From: Nakamurella endophytica
GTDB taxonomy: Bacteria; Actinomycetota; Actinomycetes; Mycobacteriales; Nakamurellaceae
Assembly: GCF_014646215.1 (NCBI RefSeq)
Contig: NZ_BMNA01000004.1
Location: 400,125-464,124 of the forward strand
Length of the DNA: 64,000 bases
Direction of reading: 5' to 3'
Position 1 is the first letter of the stretch. Every line of letters starts with the position of its first letter. Positions 34,339-43,343 of this stretch are shown here, piece by piece. The notes beneath the pieces are model-generated. The model was not told the DNA's origin and searched no databases. It worked only from the letters and a program-made list of their open reading frames with translations. Position numbers and translations under genes: made by a program.

Positions 34339-35706
34339 GTGACCAGCGCACCCCCGCCCGGACCGTCGGGCGAGGGCATCGCCGTGGCCGACGACACCAC
34401 CGCCACCCGCCGCGGCGGCGCGCACCCGGCCGTCCCCGGCGGCGGTCGCGCGGCCGCCGGTCCCGGTGCCGGTCGCAGGCCCTCCCGCGGCGGCCGGTGG
34501 CTGGTGGTGACGGCGGTCGTGCTGTTGTCGCTGACCCTACGCCCGGCGGTCAACGGGATGGGCGCCGTGGTTCCGGAGCTGCGGGCGGCCACCGGGCTGA
34601 CCGGGTCGGCCGGCGGCGTGCTGCTGGCGCTGCCCACGTTCGCCTTCGCGGTGATGGGGGCGGTCGCCGCCGCCATCGCCGCTCGCGTCGGGACGCACCG
34701 GACGGTGGTGCTGGCCCTGGTCGCGCTGACCGCCGGTCAGCTGGTGCGGGCGGCGGTGCCCGGCACGGCCGCGCTGTTCGGCGGCTCCGCCCTGGCGCTG
34801 GCCGGCGTCGCGGTCGCCAACGTGCTGCTGCCCGGCCTGGTGCGGCTGCACTTCCCGCAGCACGTCACCGCCATGACCGGCGTCTACACCACCGCGATGT
34901 CGGCCGGCAGCGCCGTCGCCGCCGGCGTGACGCTGCCGCTGGAGCACGCGTGGCACGGCGACTGGCGGCTGGGCATCGGCATGTGGGCGGTGACGTCCGC
35001 GGTGGCGCTGGCCTTCTGGGTGCCGCTGGTCGTCGGGCCCCGGACCGGCGGGACGGCGCCGGTGGCCGCGCAGCCGCGGCGGCTGGGCATCCGCGACCTG
35101 CTGCGCGCCCCGCTCGCCTGGGTGATGGCCGGCTACTTCGGCACCCAGGCCCTGCAGGCGTACGTCCTGTTCGGCTGGCTGCCGGCCATCCTCACCGACG
35201 CCGGCATGTCCGACACGGTGGCGGCGCTGTACGTCTCGCTGCTGGCCCTGGTCGGTGTCGTCGTCGCGGCCATCGCGCCGGTCCTGCTGGCGCGCCTGCC
35301 GGTCGCCGCGGTGGTCAGCGTGCTGGCCGGCTGCTACCTGGCGGGTTACCTCGGCCTGCTGTTCGCGCCGGCGCGGCTGACGTGGCTGTGGTGCACCGCG
35401 GTCGGGTTCGGGTCCGGAGCGTTCCCGGTGGCGCTCACCCTGGTCGCCTTGCGCGCCCGGACGGCGGCGGGCACCGTCGCACTGTCCGCGTTCACCCAGT
35501 CGCTGGGCTACCTGCTCGCCTCGGTCGGCCCGTTCCTGTTCGGCCTGCTGCACGACCTGGTCGGCGGCTGGACGGTGTCGCTGCTCGCGCTGTGCGGCCT
35601 GCTGGTCGTGCACCTGGTGTTCGGCCTGTGGGCCTCGCGCCCGCGGCAGATCGAGGACGAGCTGCCGCGCGCGGTGGTGGAGCGGCCCGGCGTCGCCGCC
35701 GGCTGA
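34339..35706 (+). CDS. MFS transporter, CynX/NimT type
   Basis: 455 residues from GTG 34339. About 50 disordered N-terminal residues, then 12 predicted membrane segments. RPAVNGMGAVVPELRAATGL and the loop ARVGTHRTVV after the second segment resemble the cyanate/nitroimidazole (CynX/NimT) branch. Substrate unknown. TACCCT (34326-34331) lies seven bases before the start. Divergent from proC, with only 49 bases between the two starts, so the two promoters are interleaved. Confidence 0.9.
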   Translation: MTSAPPPGPSGEGIAVADDTTATRRGGAHPAVPGGGRAAAGPGAGRRPSRGGRWLVVTAVVLLSLTLRPAVNGMGAVVPELRAATGLTGSAGGVLLALPTFAFAVMGAVAAAIAARVGTHRTVVLALVALTAGQLVRAAVPGTAALFGGSALALAGVAVANVLLPGLVRLHFPQHVTAMTGVYTTAMSAGSAVAAGVTLPLEHAWHGDWRLGIGMWAVTSAVALAFWVPLVVGPRTGGTAPVAAQPRRLGIRDLLRAPLAWVMAGYFGTQALQAYVLFGWLPAILTDAGMSDTVAALYVSLLALVGVVVAAIAPVLLARLPVAAVVSVLAGCYLAGYLGLLFAPARLTWLWCTAVGFGSGAFPVALTLVALRARTAAGTVALSAFTQSLGYLLASVGPFLFGLLHDLVGGWTVSLLALCGLLVVHLVFGLWASRPRQIEDELPRAVVERPGVAAG

Positions 35707-35751
35707 CCCCCGACGCCCCGTCTCCGCGCCGGCGGCCGCCGCGCGCCCGGC

Positions 35752-36927
35752 TCAGCGGGGCAGCAGCAGCGCGGTGGCGGTGGCCGACCGGCCCTCGCCG
35801 CGGCCGGTGGCACCCAAGCCGTCGGTCGTCGTCCCGCCGACGGACACCGGCGCGCCGACGGCCGCGGACAGCACCGCCTCCGCCTCGTCGCGGCGCGCGG
35901 CCAGCTTGGGCCCGTTGGCCACCACCTGGACAGCGGCGTTGCCCACCCGGTAGCCGGCGTCGGCGACCCGGCGCACCACCTCGCCGAGCAGCGCCGTCCC
36001 GGAGGCACCGGCCCAGCGCGGGTCGTCGGTGCCGAACACCGCACCGAGGTCGCCCAGCCCCGCGGCGGACAGCAGCGCGTCGCACAGCGCATGGGCGGCG
36101 ACGTCGCCGTCGGAGTGGCCGGCGCAGCCGTCGACCCCGTCGAACAGCAGACCGGCCAGGTGGCAGGGCACTCCGGATTCGATCCGGTGCGCGTCGCTGC
36201 CGATGCCGACCCGCGGCAGCCCGGCGGCCGGCACCGCGGCCAGCCGGCCGGCCTCGGCCAGGTCGTCCGGCGTGGTGATCTTCAGCGCCGCGCGGTCCCC
36301 CGGGACGACGGCCAGCGGGACGCCGAGCCGTTCCACCAGGCCGGCGTCGTCGGTGGCCGTGGCGCCGTCCTGCCGGGCCTGCCGGTGGGCGCGACGCAGC
36401 ACGTCCGGCCGGAAACCCTGGGGGGTCTGCACGATGCGGAGCGCACCGCGGTCGACGGCCGGCCCGACGGCGCCGGAAGGGGTGACGGTGCGCACGGTGT
36501 CCACGACGCCCAGCACCGGCACCACCGCGGGGCGACCGTCCCGCACGGCGGCCACCACGGACCGGACGACGGACACCGGGACGAAGGCCCGCGCGGCGTC
36601 GTGCACCAGCAGGACGTCCGGCTTGTCGTCGGCCACGGCGGCCAGCGCGGCGGCCACCGAGGCGGTGCGGTCCGCACCACCCTCGACCACGACGGCCCGG
36701 TCCCCGAGCAGCCGGACGGCCTCCGCGCGGCGGTCCGCGCCGACGGCGACGACCACCCGGTCCACGCCGGAGTCCCGCAGCCGCTCGACGGCGTGCACGA
36801 GCAGTGGCACGCCACCGACCTCGACGAACGCCTTGGGCATCCCCTGCCCCAGCCGTTCACCGAGCCCGGCGGCCGGTACCAGCGCGACGACCGACCCGCC
36901 CGGCGGGCCGGCGTGCAGCGCGGTCAG
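35752..36927 (-). CDS. ispDF: bifunctional IspD-IspF (MEP cytidylyltransferase / MECDP synthase), probable CTG start
   Basis: 391 residues if translation starts at CTG 36927. IspD half (about 1-235): [20 protein letters not shown] is the CTP-binding P-loop, with [10 protein letters not shown] and [11 protein letters not shown]. IspF half (about 236-391): [12 protein letters not shown] and [20 protein letters not shown] (metal and substrate site), and [10 protein letters not shown]. Makes two steps of non-mevalonate isoprenoid synthesis. The first ATG (36840) would remove the P-loop and no ATG, GTG or TTG lies upstream in frame before carD. The CTG shares CTGA with the carD stop and has GAGGTG eight bases before it. 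Confidence 0.9.
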   Translation of the reverse strand: MTALHAGPPGGSVVALVPAAGLGERLGQGMPKAFVEVGGVPLLVHAVERLRDSGVDRVVVAVGADRRAEAVRLLGDRAVVVEGGADRTASVAAALAAVADDKPDVLLVHDAARAFVPVSVVRSVVAAVRDGRPAVVPVLGVVDTVRTVTPSGAVGPAVDRGALRIVQTPQGFRPDVLRRAHRQARQDGATATDDAGLVERLGVPLAVVPGDRAALKITTPDDLAEAGRLAAVPAAGLPRVGIGSDAHRIESGVPCHLAGLLFDGVDGCAGHSDGDVAAHALCDALLSAAGLGDLGAVFGTDDPRWAGASGTALLGEVVRRVADAGYRVGNAAVQVVANGPKLAARRDEAEAVLSAAVGAPVSVGGTTTDGLGATGRGEGRSATATALLLPR

Positions 36928-37406
36928 GAGGCGAGCACCTCGTCGAGGATCGTCTCGGCCTTGTCCTCGTTGGTGCCCTCGGCGAGCGCGAGCTCGGACA
37001 CCAGGATCTGCCGGGCCTTGGCCAGCATCCGCTTCTCGCCGGCGGACAGCCCGCGCTCGCGATCGCGCCGCCAGAGGTCGCGGACGACCTCGGCCACCTT
37101 GTTCACGTCACCGGAGGCCAGCTTCTCGAGGTTGGCCTTGTAGCGGCGCGACCAGTTGGTCGGCTCCTCGGTGTGCGGGGCGCGCAGCACGTCGAACACG
37201 CGGTTCAGGCCGGTCTGGTCGACGACGTCGCGGACGCCCACGATCTCCGCGTTCTCCGCAGGGACCTTGACCGTCAGATCGCCCTGGGCGACCTTGAGGA
37301 CCAGATAGAGCTTCTCGACACCTTTGATGACTCGGGTCTCGGTGGCCTGGATCAGAGCCGCTCCGTGGTGCGGGTACACGACAGTCTCGCCGACATTGAA
37401 AACCAT
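36924..37406 (-). CDS. carD: RNA polymerase-binding transcription factor CarD
   Basis: 160 residues from ATG 37406. N-terminal RID (Tudor-like) domain: [21 protein letters not shown]-terminal DNA-binding helices with the conserved wedge Trp in [20 protein letters not shown] and [20 protein letters not shown]. CarD binds the RNA polymerase beta subunit and stabilises open complexes, especially at rRNA promoters. A less GC-rich upstream segment holds TAACAT (-10 like) near 37440, giving a leader of about 30 nt. ispDF follows with a 4-nt overlap. Confidence 0.97.
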   Translation of the reverse strand: MVFNVGETVVYPHHGAALIQATETRVIKGVEKLYLVLKVAQGDLTVKVPAENAEIVGVRDVVDQTGLNRVFDVLRAPHTEEPTNWSRRYKANLEKLASGDVNKVAEVVRDLWRRDRERGLSAGEKRMLAKARQILVSELALAEGTNEDKAETILDEVLAS

Positions 37407-37753
37407 GTGTTCGGTGCCCCTTTCGATACACCCATGTTAACACGTCCGGCGACCGGTCCGCGCCTGTCGTCGCAGGTCAGGGGCATGGCCGCCGACCGGC
37501 GGCCCGGCCGGACGCCTTGACAACCACCGTGCGGACGTGCATACGGGTCGCCGCGCACCCCGCCACGGTCCTGCCGGTGACGCACGGTGAGCGGCGCCCC
37601 GGCCGCGGATCCGGGCCGTCGCGCCGCTCCCCAGCCCGGCGCCACCCGACACCCCGGCGCCCCGCCCGGAGTGCCGAGCGCCCTGTCCCCCGTCTACGCT
37701 GATCTCCTGGCCGCCGGTGCGGCGGCCGCTGCTGCGACCGAAAGGGTGCCGAC
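37407..37753. other. 347-base divergent spacer between carD and lpqE-like gene
   Basis: Contains the probable carD promoter (TAACAT on the minus strand near 37440) and, on the plus strand, TACGCT near 37694, a -10 for the lipoprotein gene with a leader of about 55 nt. The middle is unremarkable GC-rich sequence. Confidence 0.4.
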
Positions 37754-38317
37754 GTGAGCCGTACCGTCCGCCCGCGCGGGGCCACGCTGGCGGCGTGCGT
37801 CGTCGCCGCCGGGCTGGTGCTGTCCGGGTGCGCCGCCGGGCAGATCTCGCAGACCGCCATGGAGGCCGCGGCCGTCGACGGCGGCAACGCGAACGCGGGC
37901 AACCTGTCGGTGCTCAACGTCGAGTTCTCCCAGACCGGGCCCGGCGGGTACGCCGCCGGGCAGGACGCGCCGCTGCAGCTCGTGCTGTCCAACAGCGGGC
38001 TGCAGAGCGACACGCTCACCGCGATCAGCTCGACGGTGGCCGGGTCCGGCGCCATCACCGGCCAGGCGGTCATCCCCGGCCAGTCCCTGGTGCAGGTGGG
38101 CTCCGACACCCCGGTCAAGCTGTCGCTCAAGGGTCTGACCGCCCCGATCCTGTACGGCAAGTCCGTGCCGGTCACCTTCACCTTCCAGAACGCCGGCCAG
38201 GTGACGCTGTTCGTGCCGATCGCCATCCCGGCGGAGCGGTCCGGCGAGCGTCCCACGGCCGACATCCAGCCGCCGGAGCCGACGGCGATCTGGGACCCGC
38301 ACTCCTCCCAGGAGTGA
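37754..38317 (+). CDS. lpqE: LpqE-like lipoprotein
   Basis: 187 residues from GTG 37754 (GAAAGG upstream). Signal peptide with lipobox LVLSGC (Cys about residue 26), then a beta-rich domain with AGNLSVLNVEFSQ, QLVLSNSGLQSDTLTAI and SVPVTFTFQNAGQVTLFVPI, like DUF461/PCu(A)C-related folds. Corresponds in position to Rv3584 (lpqE) between carD and radA. A copper- or cell-envelope-related role has been proposed for related proteins, but no metal motif is visible here. Confidence 0.85.
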   Translation: MSRTVRPRGATLAACVVAAGLVLSGCAAGQISQTAMEAAAVDGGNANAGNLSVLNVEFSQTGPGGYAAGQDAPLQLVLSNSGLQSDTLTAISSTVAGSGAITGQAVIPGQSLVQVGSDTPVKLSLKGLTAPILYGKSVPVTFTFQNAGQVTLFVPIAIPAERSGERPTADIQPPEPTAIWDPHSSQE

Positions 38318-38501
38318 CCTCCGCCCGGTCGGCGCCCTCCGGCCGGAGCTGACCGCGCGGCGCCGTCCCGCTGCCGCCCCGCCCGGATGGGCTGCGTGCG
38401 CCTCGGCTGTCGACCGCGTCGCCGGCCGCGGCCGGTGGGACAGCCCGTCCGTCGCGCCCGGCTCTGCCGGCCGGCCCGCAGGTCCGCGCGGCGCAGGGGC
38501 A

Positions 38502-38528
38502 CTGTCGGAGGTTCGATCTAGTGTTCGA
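38502..38528 (+). promoter_or_regulatory. radA promoter: PafBC-type motif overlapping a LexA-like box
   Basis: CTGTCGGAG (38502-38510), eight bases, then TAGTGT (38519-38524) matches the mycobacterial RecA-independent damage promoter consensus (TTGTCRGTG-N8-TANNNT) at most positions. TCGATC-tagt-GTTCGA (38513-38528) is one mismatch from the actinobacterial SOS box TCGAAC-N4-GTTCGA and covers the -10. ATG 38532 is seven bases beyond the -10. Confidence 0.65.
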
Positions 38529-38531
38529 GCC

Positions 38532-39998
38532 ATGTCCACGACGCTGCCCCCGTCCTCGTCGAGTCGTTCCACAGCCGGCCGCTCGGCCGGCTCGCGGCCG
38601 CCGCGGGCCGCCTTCCGGTGCACCGAGTGCGGCGCCACGGTCCCCAAGTGGGCCGGCCGGTGCCCGCAGTGCCAGGCGTGGGGATCGCTCACCGAGTCCG
38701 GCGGCGGGCCGGCGTTGCTGCGCAGGGTCACCCCCGGCCCGGTGACCGGCGGCGCGCGACCCATCGCCGAGGTCGGCGCCGACACGGTGCGGTCCCGGCC
38801 GAGCGGGCTGGCCGAGTTCGACCGGGTGCTGGGCGGCGGCCTGGTCCCGGGCAGCGTCGTCCTGCTCGCCGGCGAACCCGGTGTCGGCAAGTCCACGCTG
38901 CTGCTGTCCGCCGCGGCGGCCTGGGCCGCGACCCAGGGCACCCCGGCGCTGATCGTCACCGGGGAGGAGTCCGCGGCCCAGGTGCGCCTGCGCGCCGACC
39001 GGCTCGGTGCGCTCCAGCCCCAGCTCTACCTGGCCGCGGAGACCGAGCTGTCGGCCGTGCTGTCGCACGTCGAGCAGGTGGATCCCGGCCTGCTGGTGCT
39101 CGACTCCGTGCAGACCGTCGCGGCCGCGGAGGTGGACGGCGGCACCGGCGGCGTCACCCAGGTCCGCGCCGTGGCGGCGGCGCTCTCGGCGGTCGCCAAG
39201 GAGCGCGGCATGGCGTGCGTGCTGGTCGGCCACGTCACCAAGGACGGCGCCATCGCCGGTCCCCGGGTCCTGGAGCACCTGGTCGACGTCGTCCTGCACT
39301 TCGAGGGCGACCGCTCGTCGACGCTGCGGATGATCCGCGGCGTCAAGAACCGGTTCGGGCCGGCCGACGAGGTGGGCTGCTTCCGGATGGAGGCGGACGG
39401 GCTGGTCGGGCTGGCGGACCCGTCGGAGGTGTTCCTGTCCGGGCGGCGCACCGGGCTGCCGGGGACGTGCGCCACCGTCACGCTGCAGGGCCGGCGGGCG
39501 TTGCCGGTGGAGGTGCAGGCGCTGGTCGGCGCGGCCGCCGGGGAGGGCGCGCGGCGCACGCTGTCCGGCCTCGACGGGGCGCGGAGTGCGATGGTGCTGG
39601 CGGTGCTCGGCCGGTGGGCCGGGCTGGCCCTGGCCGGCAAGGAGGTGCTTGCCGCCACCGTCGGCGGCATGCGGCTCACCGAGCCGTCGGCGGACCTGCC
39701 GCTGGCCCTGGCCGTGTGGTCGTCGGACCGGGACACGGCGCTGCCGCCGGGCCTGGTGGCGCTCGGCGAGATCGGGCTGTCCGGGGAGCTGCGGCCGGTG
39801 ACCGGGGTGCAGCGCCGGCTGGCGGAGGCGGCCCGGTTGGGCTTCGACCACGCCATGGTGCCGGCCGGTCCGGCGGTGGAGCGGCCCGCCGGGATGCGGG
39901 TGGACCAGGTCGCCGACCTGGACGGTGCGCTCCGCTGCATGCTCGGACCGGAGGCGGCCGCCTGGCTGGACCGCCGGGCGCGGCGCGCCGCGCAGTGA
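38532..39998 (+). CDS. radA: DNA repair ATPase RadA (Sms)
   Basis: 488 residues from ATG 38532. N-terminal C4 zinc finger ([20 protein letters not shown]), RecA-like ATPase with Walker [13 protein letters not shown], the RadA-specific KNRFG motif ([12 protein letters not shown]), and a Lon-like C-terminal domain ([19 protein letters not shown]). A DnaB-type helicase that helps branch migration in recombinational repair. No Shine-Dalgarno is seen; the start sits directly after the damage-type promoter, implying a leaderless mRNA. disA follows on the same strand, as in mycobacteria and Bacillus. Confidence 0.97.
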   Translation: MSTTLPPSSSSRSTAGRSAGSRPPRAAFRCTECGATVPKWAGRCPQCQAWGSLTESGGGPALLRRVTPGPVTGGARPIAEVGADTVRSRPSGLAEFDRVLGGGLVPGSVVLLAGEPGVGKSTLLLSAAAAWAATQGTPALIVTGEESAAQVRLRADRLGALQPQLYLAAETELSAVLSHVEQVDPGLLVLDSVQTVAAAEVDGGTGGVTQVRAVAAALSAVAKERGMACVLVGHVTKDGAIAGPRVLEHLVDVVLHFEGDRSSTLRMIRGVKNRFGPADEVGCFRMEADGLVGLADPSEVFLSGRRTGLPGTCATVTLQGRRALPVEVQALVGAAAGEGARRTLSGLDGARSAMVLAVLGRWAGLALAGKEVLAATVGGMRLTEPSADLPLALAVWSSDRDTALPPGLVALGEIGLSGELRPVTGVQRRLAEAARLGFDHAMVPAGPAVERPAGMRVDQVADLDGALRCMLGPEAAAWLDRRARRAAQ

Positions 39999-40363
39999 CG
40001 CGGGTCCGCCGGCGCACCAGCGCGCCGGCGGGTGGTCCGGCCGCGCTCGTGCCCGGCACCGCCGGCCCGGACGGACCGGTCCCTCGGGCGGGGGTGGCGG
40101 ACCAGGGGCCGGGCGTTCGGCTGCCGGTCCGGGCGCAGCGACGGCGGCGTCGCGGCGGCCGTCGGGGGCGGGTCGTGTGCCACCACCCGCCGGCGGTGTG
40201 CCGCCAGCAGCCGGCCGTGTGCCGCCAGCAGCCGGCAGTGTGCCGCCAGCAGCCGGCTGTCTGGCGTCACCGGCGGACGCCTGTGCCCGACGGCACGTGC
40301 CGGTGGGCGCCGCCGTCGGGGAGGATGGGCCGTCGTCGGTGTGCAGGAACGTCCGGAGCGGGG
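39999..40363. other. 365-base radA-disA spacer with tandem repeats
   Basis: GC-rich and gene-free; an open frame covers it but has no start with ribosome-binding site. It holds three 21-bp repeats at 40196-40258. No hairpin terminator was clear, so read-through from radA into disA is possible. Confidence 0.5.
40196..40258 (+). repeat. three 21-bp direct repeats upstream of disA
   Basis: Three head-to-tail copies of GTGTGCCGCCAGCAGCCGGC plus one variable last base, perfect over 20 bases, followed by a decayed start of a fourth. The length of 21 bases is about two helical turns. Confidence 0.92.
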
Positions 40364-41461
40364 GTGCAGGCGGTGGACGATCGGCGGGACGTCGCGGCCC
40401 ACCGGGCCGTGCTGGCCCGGATCGCGCCGGGCACCCCGCTGCGCGAGGGGCTGGAGCGCATCCTGCGCGGCCGGACCGGGGCGCTGATCGTCCTCGGTCA
40501 CAGCCCGGCCGTGTCGGCGCTCTGCGACGGCGGCTTCCGGCTGGACGTCGAGTTCTCGCCGACCCGGCTCCGGGAGCTGTCCAAGATGGACGGCGCCGTC
40601 GTGCTCAGCGACGACGCCGAGCACATCGTGCGGGCCAACGTGCAGTTGATGCCGGACTCGTCGATCCCGACCGTGGAGTCTGGGACCCGGCACCGCACCG
40701 CCGAGCGGGTCGGCATCCAGACCGGCGTCCCGGTCATCGCCGTCAGCCACTCGATGTCGATCATCAGCCTGTACTGGGGCGGGGTCCGGCACGTCGTGGT
40801 GGACCCGCCGACGATCCTCGCCCGGGGGAACCAGGCCCTCGGCACCCTGCAGCGGTACAAGTCGCGGCTGGACGACGTCGCCCGCACGCTGTCGTCCCTG
40901 GAGATCGAGGACCAGGCGACCCTCCGGGACGCGATCACCGTGCTCCAGCGGCTGCTGCTGGTTCGCCGCATCGCCGACGAGCTGCACGGCAGCGTCATCG
41001 AGCTGGGCACCGACGGCCGGCTCCTCGGCCTGCAGCTGGACGAGCTGGTCGGCGGCACGGACGAGCTGCGCGAGCTGCTGATCCGCGACTATCTGCCCGC
41101 CGACCAGGCGGACCGGGATCCGGCCGAGGTGGTCGAGGGTCTGCGGCGGCTGGACGAGCCCGAGGTGCTCGACCCGCTCGTCGTGGCCCGGGTGCTCGGC
41201 TACCACGGCCCGGCCGACGTGCTGGACCTGCCCGTCGGGCCGCGCGGCTACCGGCTGCTGGCCCGCATCCCGCGGGTGCCACCCGCCGTCCTCGACCGGT
41301 TGATCGTCCACTTCGGCACCGTGCAGACCCTCCTCGGCGCCACCGCGGCCGAGCTGCAGGAGGTCGACGGGATCGGTGAGAGCCGTGCCCGGGTGCTGCG
41401 TGAAGGGCTGTCCCGGATCGCCGAGTCGTCGATCAGCGACCGGATGAACCTGCCGCTGTAG
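40364..41461 (+). CDS. disA: DNA integrity scanning protein DisA, diadenylate cyclase
   Basis: 365 residues from GTG 40364, five bases after GGAG; a GTG at 40373 is the alternative. Makes c-di-AMP from two ATP. DAC domain motifs [12 protein letters not shown] (DGA) and [14 protein letters not shown] (RHR); a helical linker; C-terminal helix-hairpin-helix DNA-binding domain with [18 protein letters not shown]. Octameric in known structures and inhibited by branched DNA. Follows radA, whose product inhibits DisA in other bacteria. Confidence 0.97.
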   Translation: MQAVDDRRDVAAHRAVLARIAPGTPLREGLERILRGRTGALIVLGHSPAVSALCDGGFRLDVEFSPTRLRELSKMDGAVVLSDDAEHIVRANVQLMPDSSIPTVESGTRHRTAERVGIQTGVPVIAVSHSMSIISLYWGGVRHVVVDPPTILARGNQALGTLQRYKSRLDDVARTLSSLEIEDQATLRDAITVLQRLLLVRRIADELHGSVIELGTDGRLLGLQLDELVGGTDELRELLIRDYLPADQADRDPAEVVEGLRRLDEPEVLDPLVVARVLGYHGPADVLDLPVGPRGYRLLARIPRVPPAVLDRLIVHFGTVQTLLGATAAELQEVDGIGESRARVLREGLSRIAESSISDRMNLPL

Positions 41462-41482
41462 GCGCGCGCAGTCCCGTCCGGG

Positions 41483-42691
41483 TCAGCTGAGGGTGAAGGT
41501 GGCCGGCGCGGCCTTGAGCGAGCCGATCGTCACCTGCAGCACGTAGGTCCCGGGCGGCACGGTGAGCCGGTCGCCGGCGCAGTGCGGCTGCGACGTGGTG
41601 CCGGACCAGCGGATGTTGTACTGCAGCCGCTCTCCCGGCTGCAGGTAGCGGACGTCCGTGCCGGTCCCGGGGAAGCAGTCGGCGGTCGACCACACCCGGC
41701 TGCCGCCGGCCGTGTAGACCGTGAAGACCTGCAGCGGGCCGGACAGGTCCCGCACGCACGCCGTCGGGCCGGTGGTGCCGACCGAGACGCCCAGCACCGG
41801 CTGCGTGCCGGCGCGGAAGCTCGGGGCCCCGGTCGACGCCTTCAGGCTCATGACCGCGTCGGTGCACAGCAGCCGGCCCTGCGCGTCCGTGGTCGGGGCC
41901 GGCGGCGCGGCGACCGTGGTACGCGACGGCTTCACGGCACTGCCGGGTGCCGGACGGGTGGGGCGCGGGGCGGTCGCGGTGGTCCGCGCCGCCGTCCCCG
42001 GCGCGGCTGGGGTCGCGCGCGGCCCGGTGGTCGCCGCGGCCGGGGTTCGGGACGGGCCGGTCGGCGCGGCGGCACTACCGGTCCGCGCCGGGGCCGACGA
42101 CGGCCGGGCCGCCGTGGTCGCCGCCGTCGCCGCCGTGGGGGCCGGCGCCGGGCGGCCGGGCGCCGAGTCGAAGGCGCCCGGTGCGCCGCCGACGGTGCCG
42201 GCGCCGGTCACCACCGACGGTGCCGGGCCGGAGGTCCGCGTGGGGCGCCCCGGCGTCGCGGTGGCCGCCGCCGATCCCGCGGAGGGCCGGGTGGCCGGCG
42301 TCGAGCCGGCGGGGGACGCGGAGGACGGGGTGGTCGGCGTCGCCGACATCGACGGCGTCGCCGACGTCGGCGATGGGACCGGGGTCGAGGACGTCGTGCC
42401 GGTTGCGGAGGCCGTGGTGGCCGCCGTCCCGCCGGCACTGCCGCCGGAGGCACCCGCGACCGCCGGGCTGGTCGGTGCCGGGCTGGAGGCGGCGAGGACG
42501 CCGGTCAGCGCCGGCACGCCGGTGCTGCTGCTGGTGGTCGACGACGCGGCCGACGGGGCGGACCCGCCACCGGCGCTGTGCCGCAGGACCACGAACACCA
42601 GGCCGACCAGGGCCAGCACCGCGAGGACGATCACCGAGACCCGCCTGGCCCAGTACACCCGGGACGAATGGGGACCCACGGGGTGCAACAC
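41483..42691 (-). CDS. membrane-anchored protein with long mucin-like linker
   Basis: 402 residues from GTG 42691 (other in-frame starts at 42688 and 42679). One membrane segment near residues 15-38 (VSVIVLAVLALVGLVFVVLR), about 230 residues of Ser/Thr/Ala/Pro-rich sequence, then a C-terminal beta-type domain of about 130 residues with four cysteines (RLLCTDAVMSL, TACVRDLSG, TADCFPGTG, PHCAGDRLT) likely forming two disulfides. Type II topology would place the domain at the cell surface across the wall. It sits where Rv3587c lies in M. tuberculosis. Function unknown. The stop is convergent with disA at 21 nt. Confidence 0.78.
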   Translation of the reverse strand: MLHPVGPHSSRVYWARRVSVIVLAVLALVGLVFVVLRHSAGGGSAPSAASSTTSSSTGVPALTGVLAASSPAPTSPAVAGASGGSAGGTAATTASATGTTSSTPVPSPTSATPSMSATPTTPSSASPAGSTPATRPSAGSAAATATPGRPTRTSGPAPSVVTGAGTVGGAPGAFDSAPGRPAPAPTAATAATTAARPSSAPARTGSAAAPTGPSRTPAAATTGPRATPAAPGTAARTTATAPRPTRPAPGSAVKPSRTTVAAPPAPTTDAQGRLLCTDAVMSLKASTGAPSFRAGTQPVLGVSVGTTGPTACVRDLSGPLQVFTVYTAGGSRVWSTADCFPGTGTDVRYLQPGERLQYNIRWSGTTSQPHCAGDRLTVPPGTYVLQVTIGSLKAAPATFTLS

Positions 42692-42830
42692 GGTGCAACG
42701 GTAAGGTCTCGACTCGCCGGAGCCCGGGAGCAACGCCGCGGTCCGGCATCTTCCGGCGGCCCGGTGCGGAGCCCGCCGGTCACCACGGGCGTGACGTCGC
42801 CGCCCGTCCGGGAGGAGAAGGGACAGCAGG

Positions 42831-43343
42831 ATGGCGGAGGAGCCGACCGGTACGGCCATCGAGGAGTTGCTGCGGCGCAACCGCGCCACGGCCCAGACCT
42901 ACCCGCACTGGCTCGGGCCGACGCCCGGCATGAGGATCGCCGTCGTGCTGTGCATGGACAGCCGGGTGGACGTGCACGCGTCGTTCGGGGTGGCCCCGGG
43001 CGAGGCGCACATCCTGCGGAACGCCGGCGGCGTCGTCACCGACGACATGATCCGGTCGCTCGCCATCTCGCAGCACGCCCTGGGCACGCAGGAGGTGATG
43101 ATCGTCCACCACACCGACTGCGGCCTGGCCCGGCTGGCCGAGGACGACTTCCGCGACCTGCTGGCGCAGCACGCCGGCTACCGCCCCACCTGGGCGGTGC
43201 AGGCCTTCCGCGATCCGCACGACTCGGCGCGGGAGTCGATCCGCCGGGTGCGGGCGTCGCCGTTCCTGCTGCACCGGGACACCGTGCGGGCGTTCGTCTT
43301 CGACGTCCGGTCCGGCCTGCTCGAAGAGGTGACCGTCGACTGA
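42831..43343 (+). CDS. beta-class carbonic anhydrase
   Basis: 170 residues from ATG 42831, GGAGGAG upstream. Zinc ligands and catalytic dyad: VVLCMDSRVDVH (Cys, Asp, Arg) and MIVHHTDCGLARLAED (His, Cys). Length and motifs fit the small mycobacterial CanA/Rv1284-like branch, which lacks the longer C-terminal helices. Interconverts CO2 and bicarbonate. Its TGA overlaps the mutY ATG (TGATG), so the two are co-translated. Confidence 0.94.
   Translation: MAEEPTGTAIEELLRRNRATAQTYPHWLGPTPGMRIAVVLCMDSRVDVHASFGVAPGEAHILRNAGGVVTDDMIRSLAISQHALGTQEVMIVHHTDCGLARLAEDDFRDLLAQHAGYRPTWAVQAFRDPHDSARESIRRVRASPFLLHRDTVRAFVFDVRSGLLEEVTVD

Noticed and set aside
34537..35613. Antisense frame opposite the MFS transporter
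   Set aside because: Gln/Arg/Gly-rich composition and no start signal; typical of GC-rich antisense.
38510..38530. tRNA-like GGTTCGATC sequence before radA
   Set aside because: No acceptor stem or anticodon arm around it; it is better read as the LexA-like/-10 region.
40196..40258. Possible CRISPR array
   Set aside because: Units abut with no spacers and no cas genes are present; simple tandem repeat.
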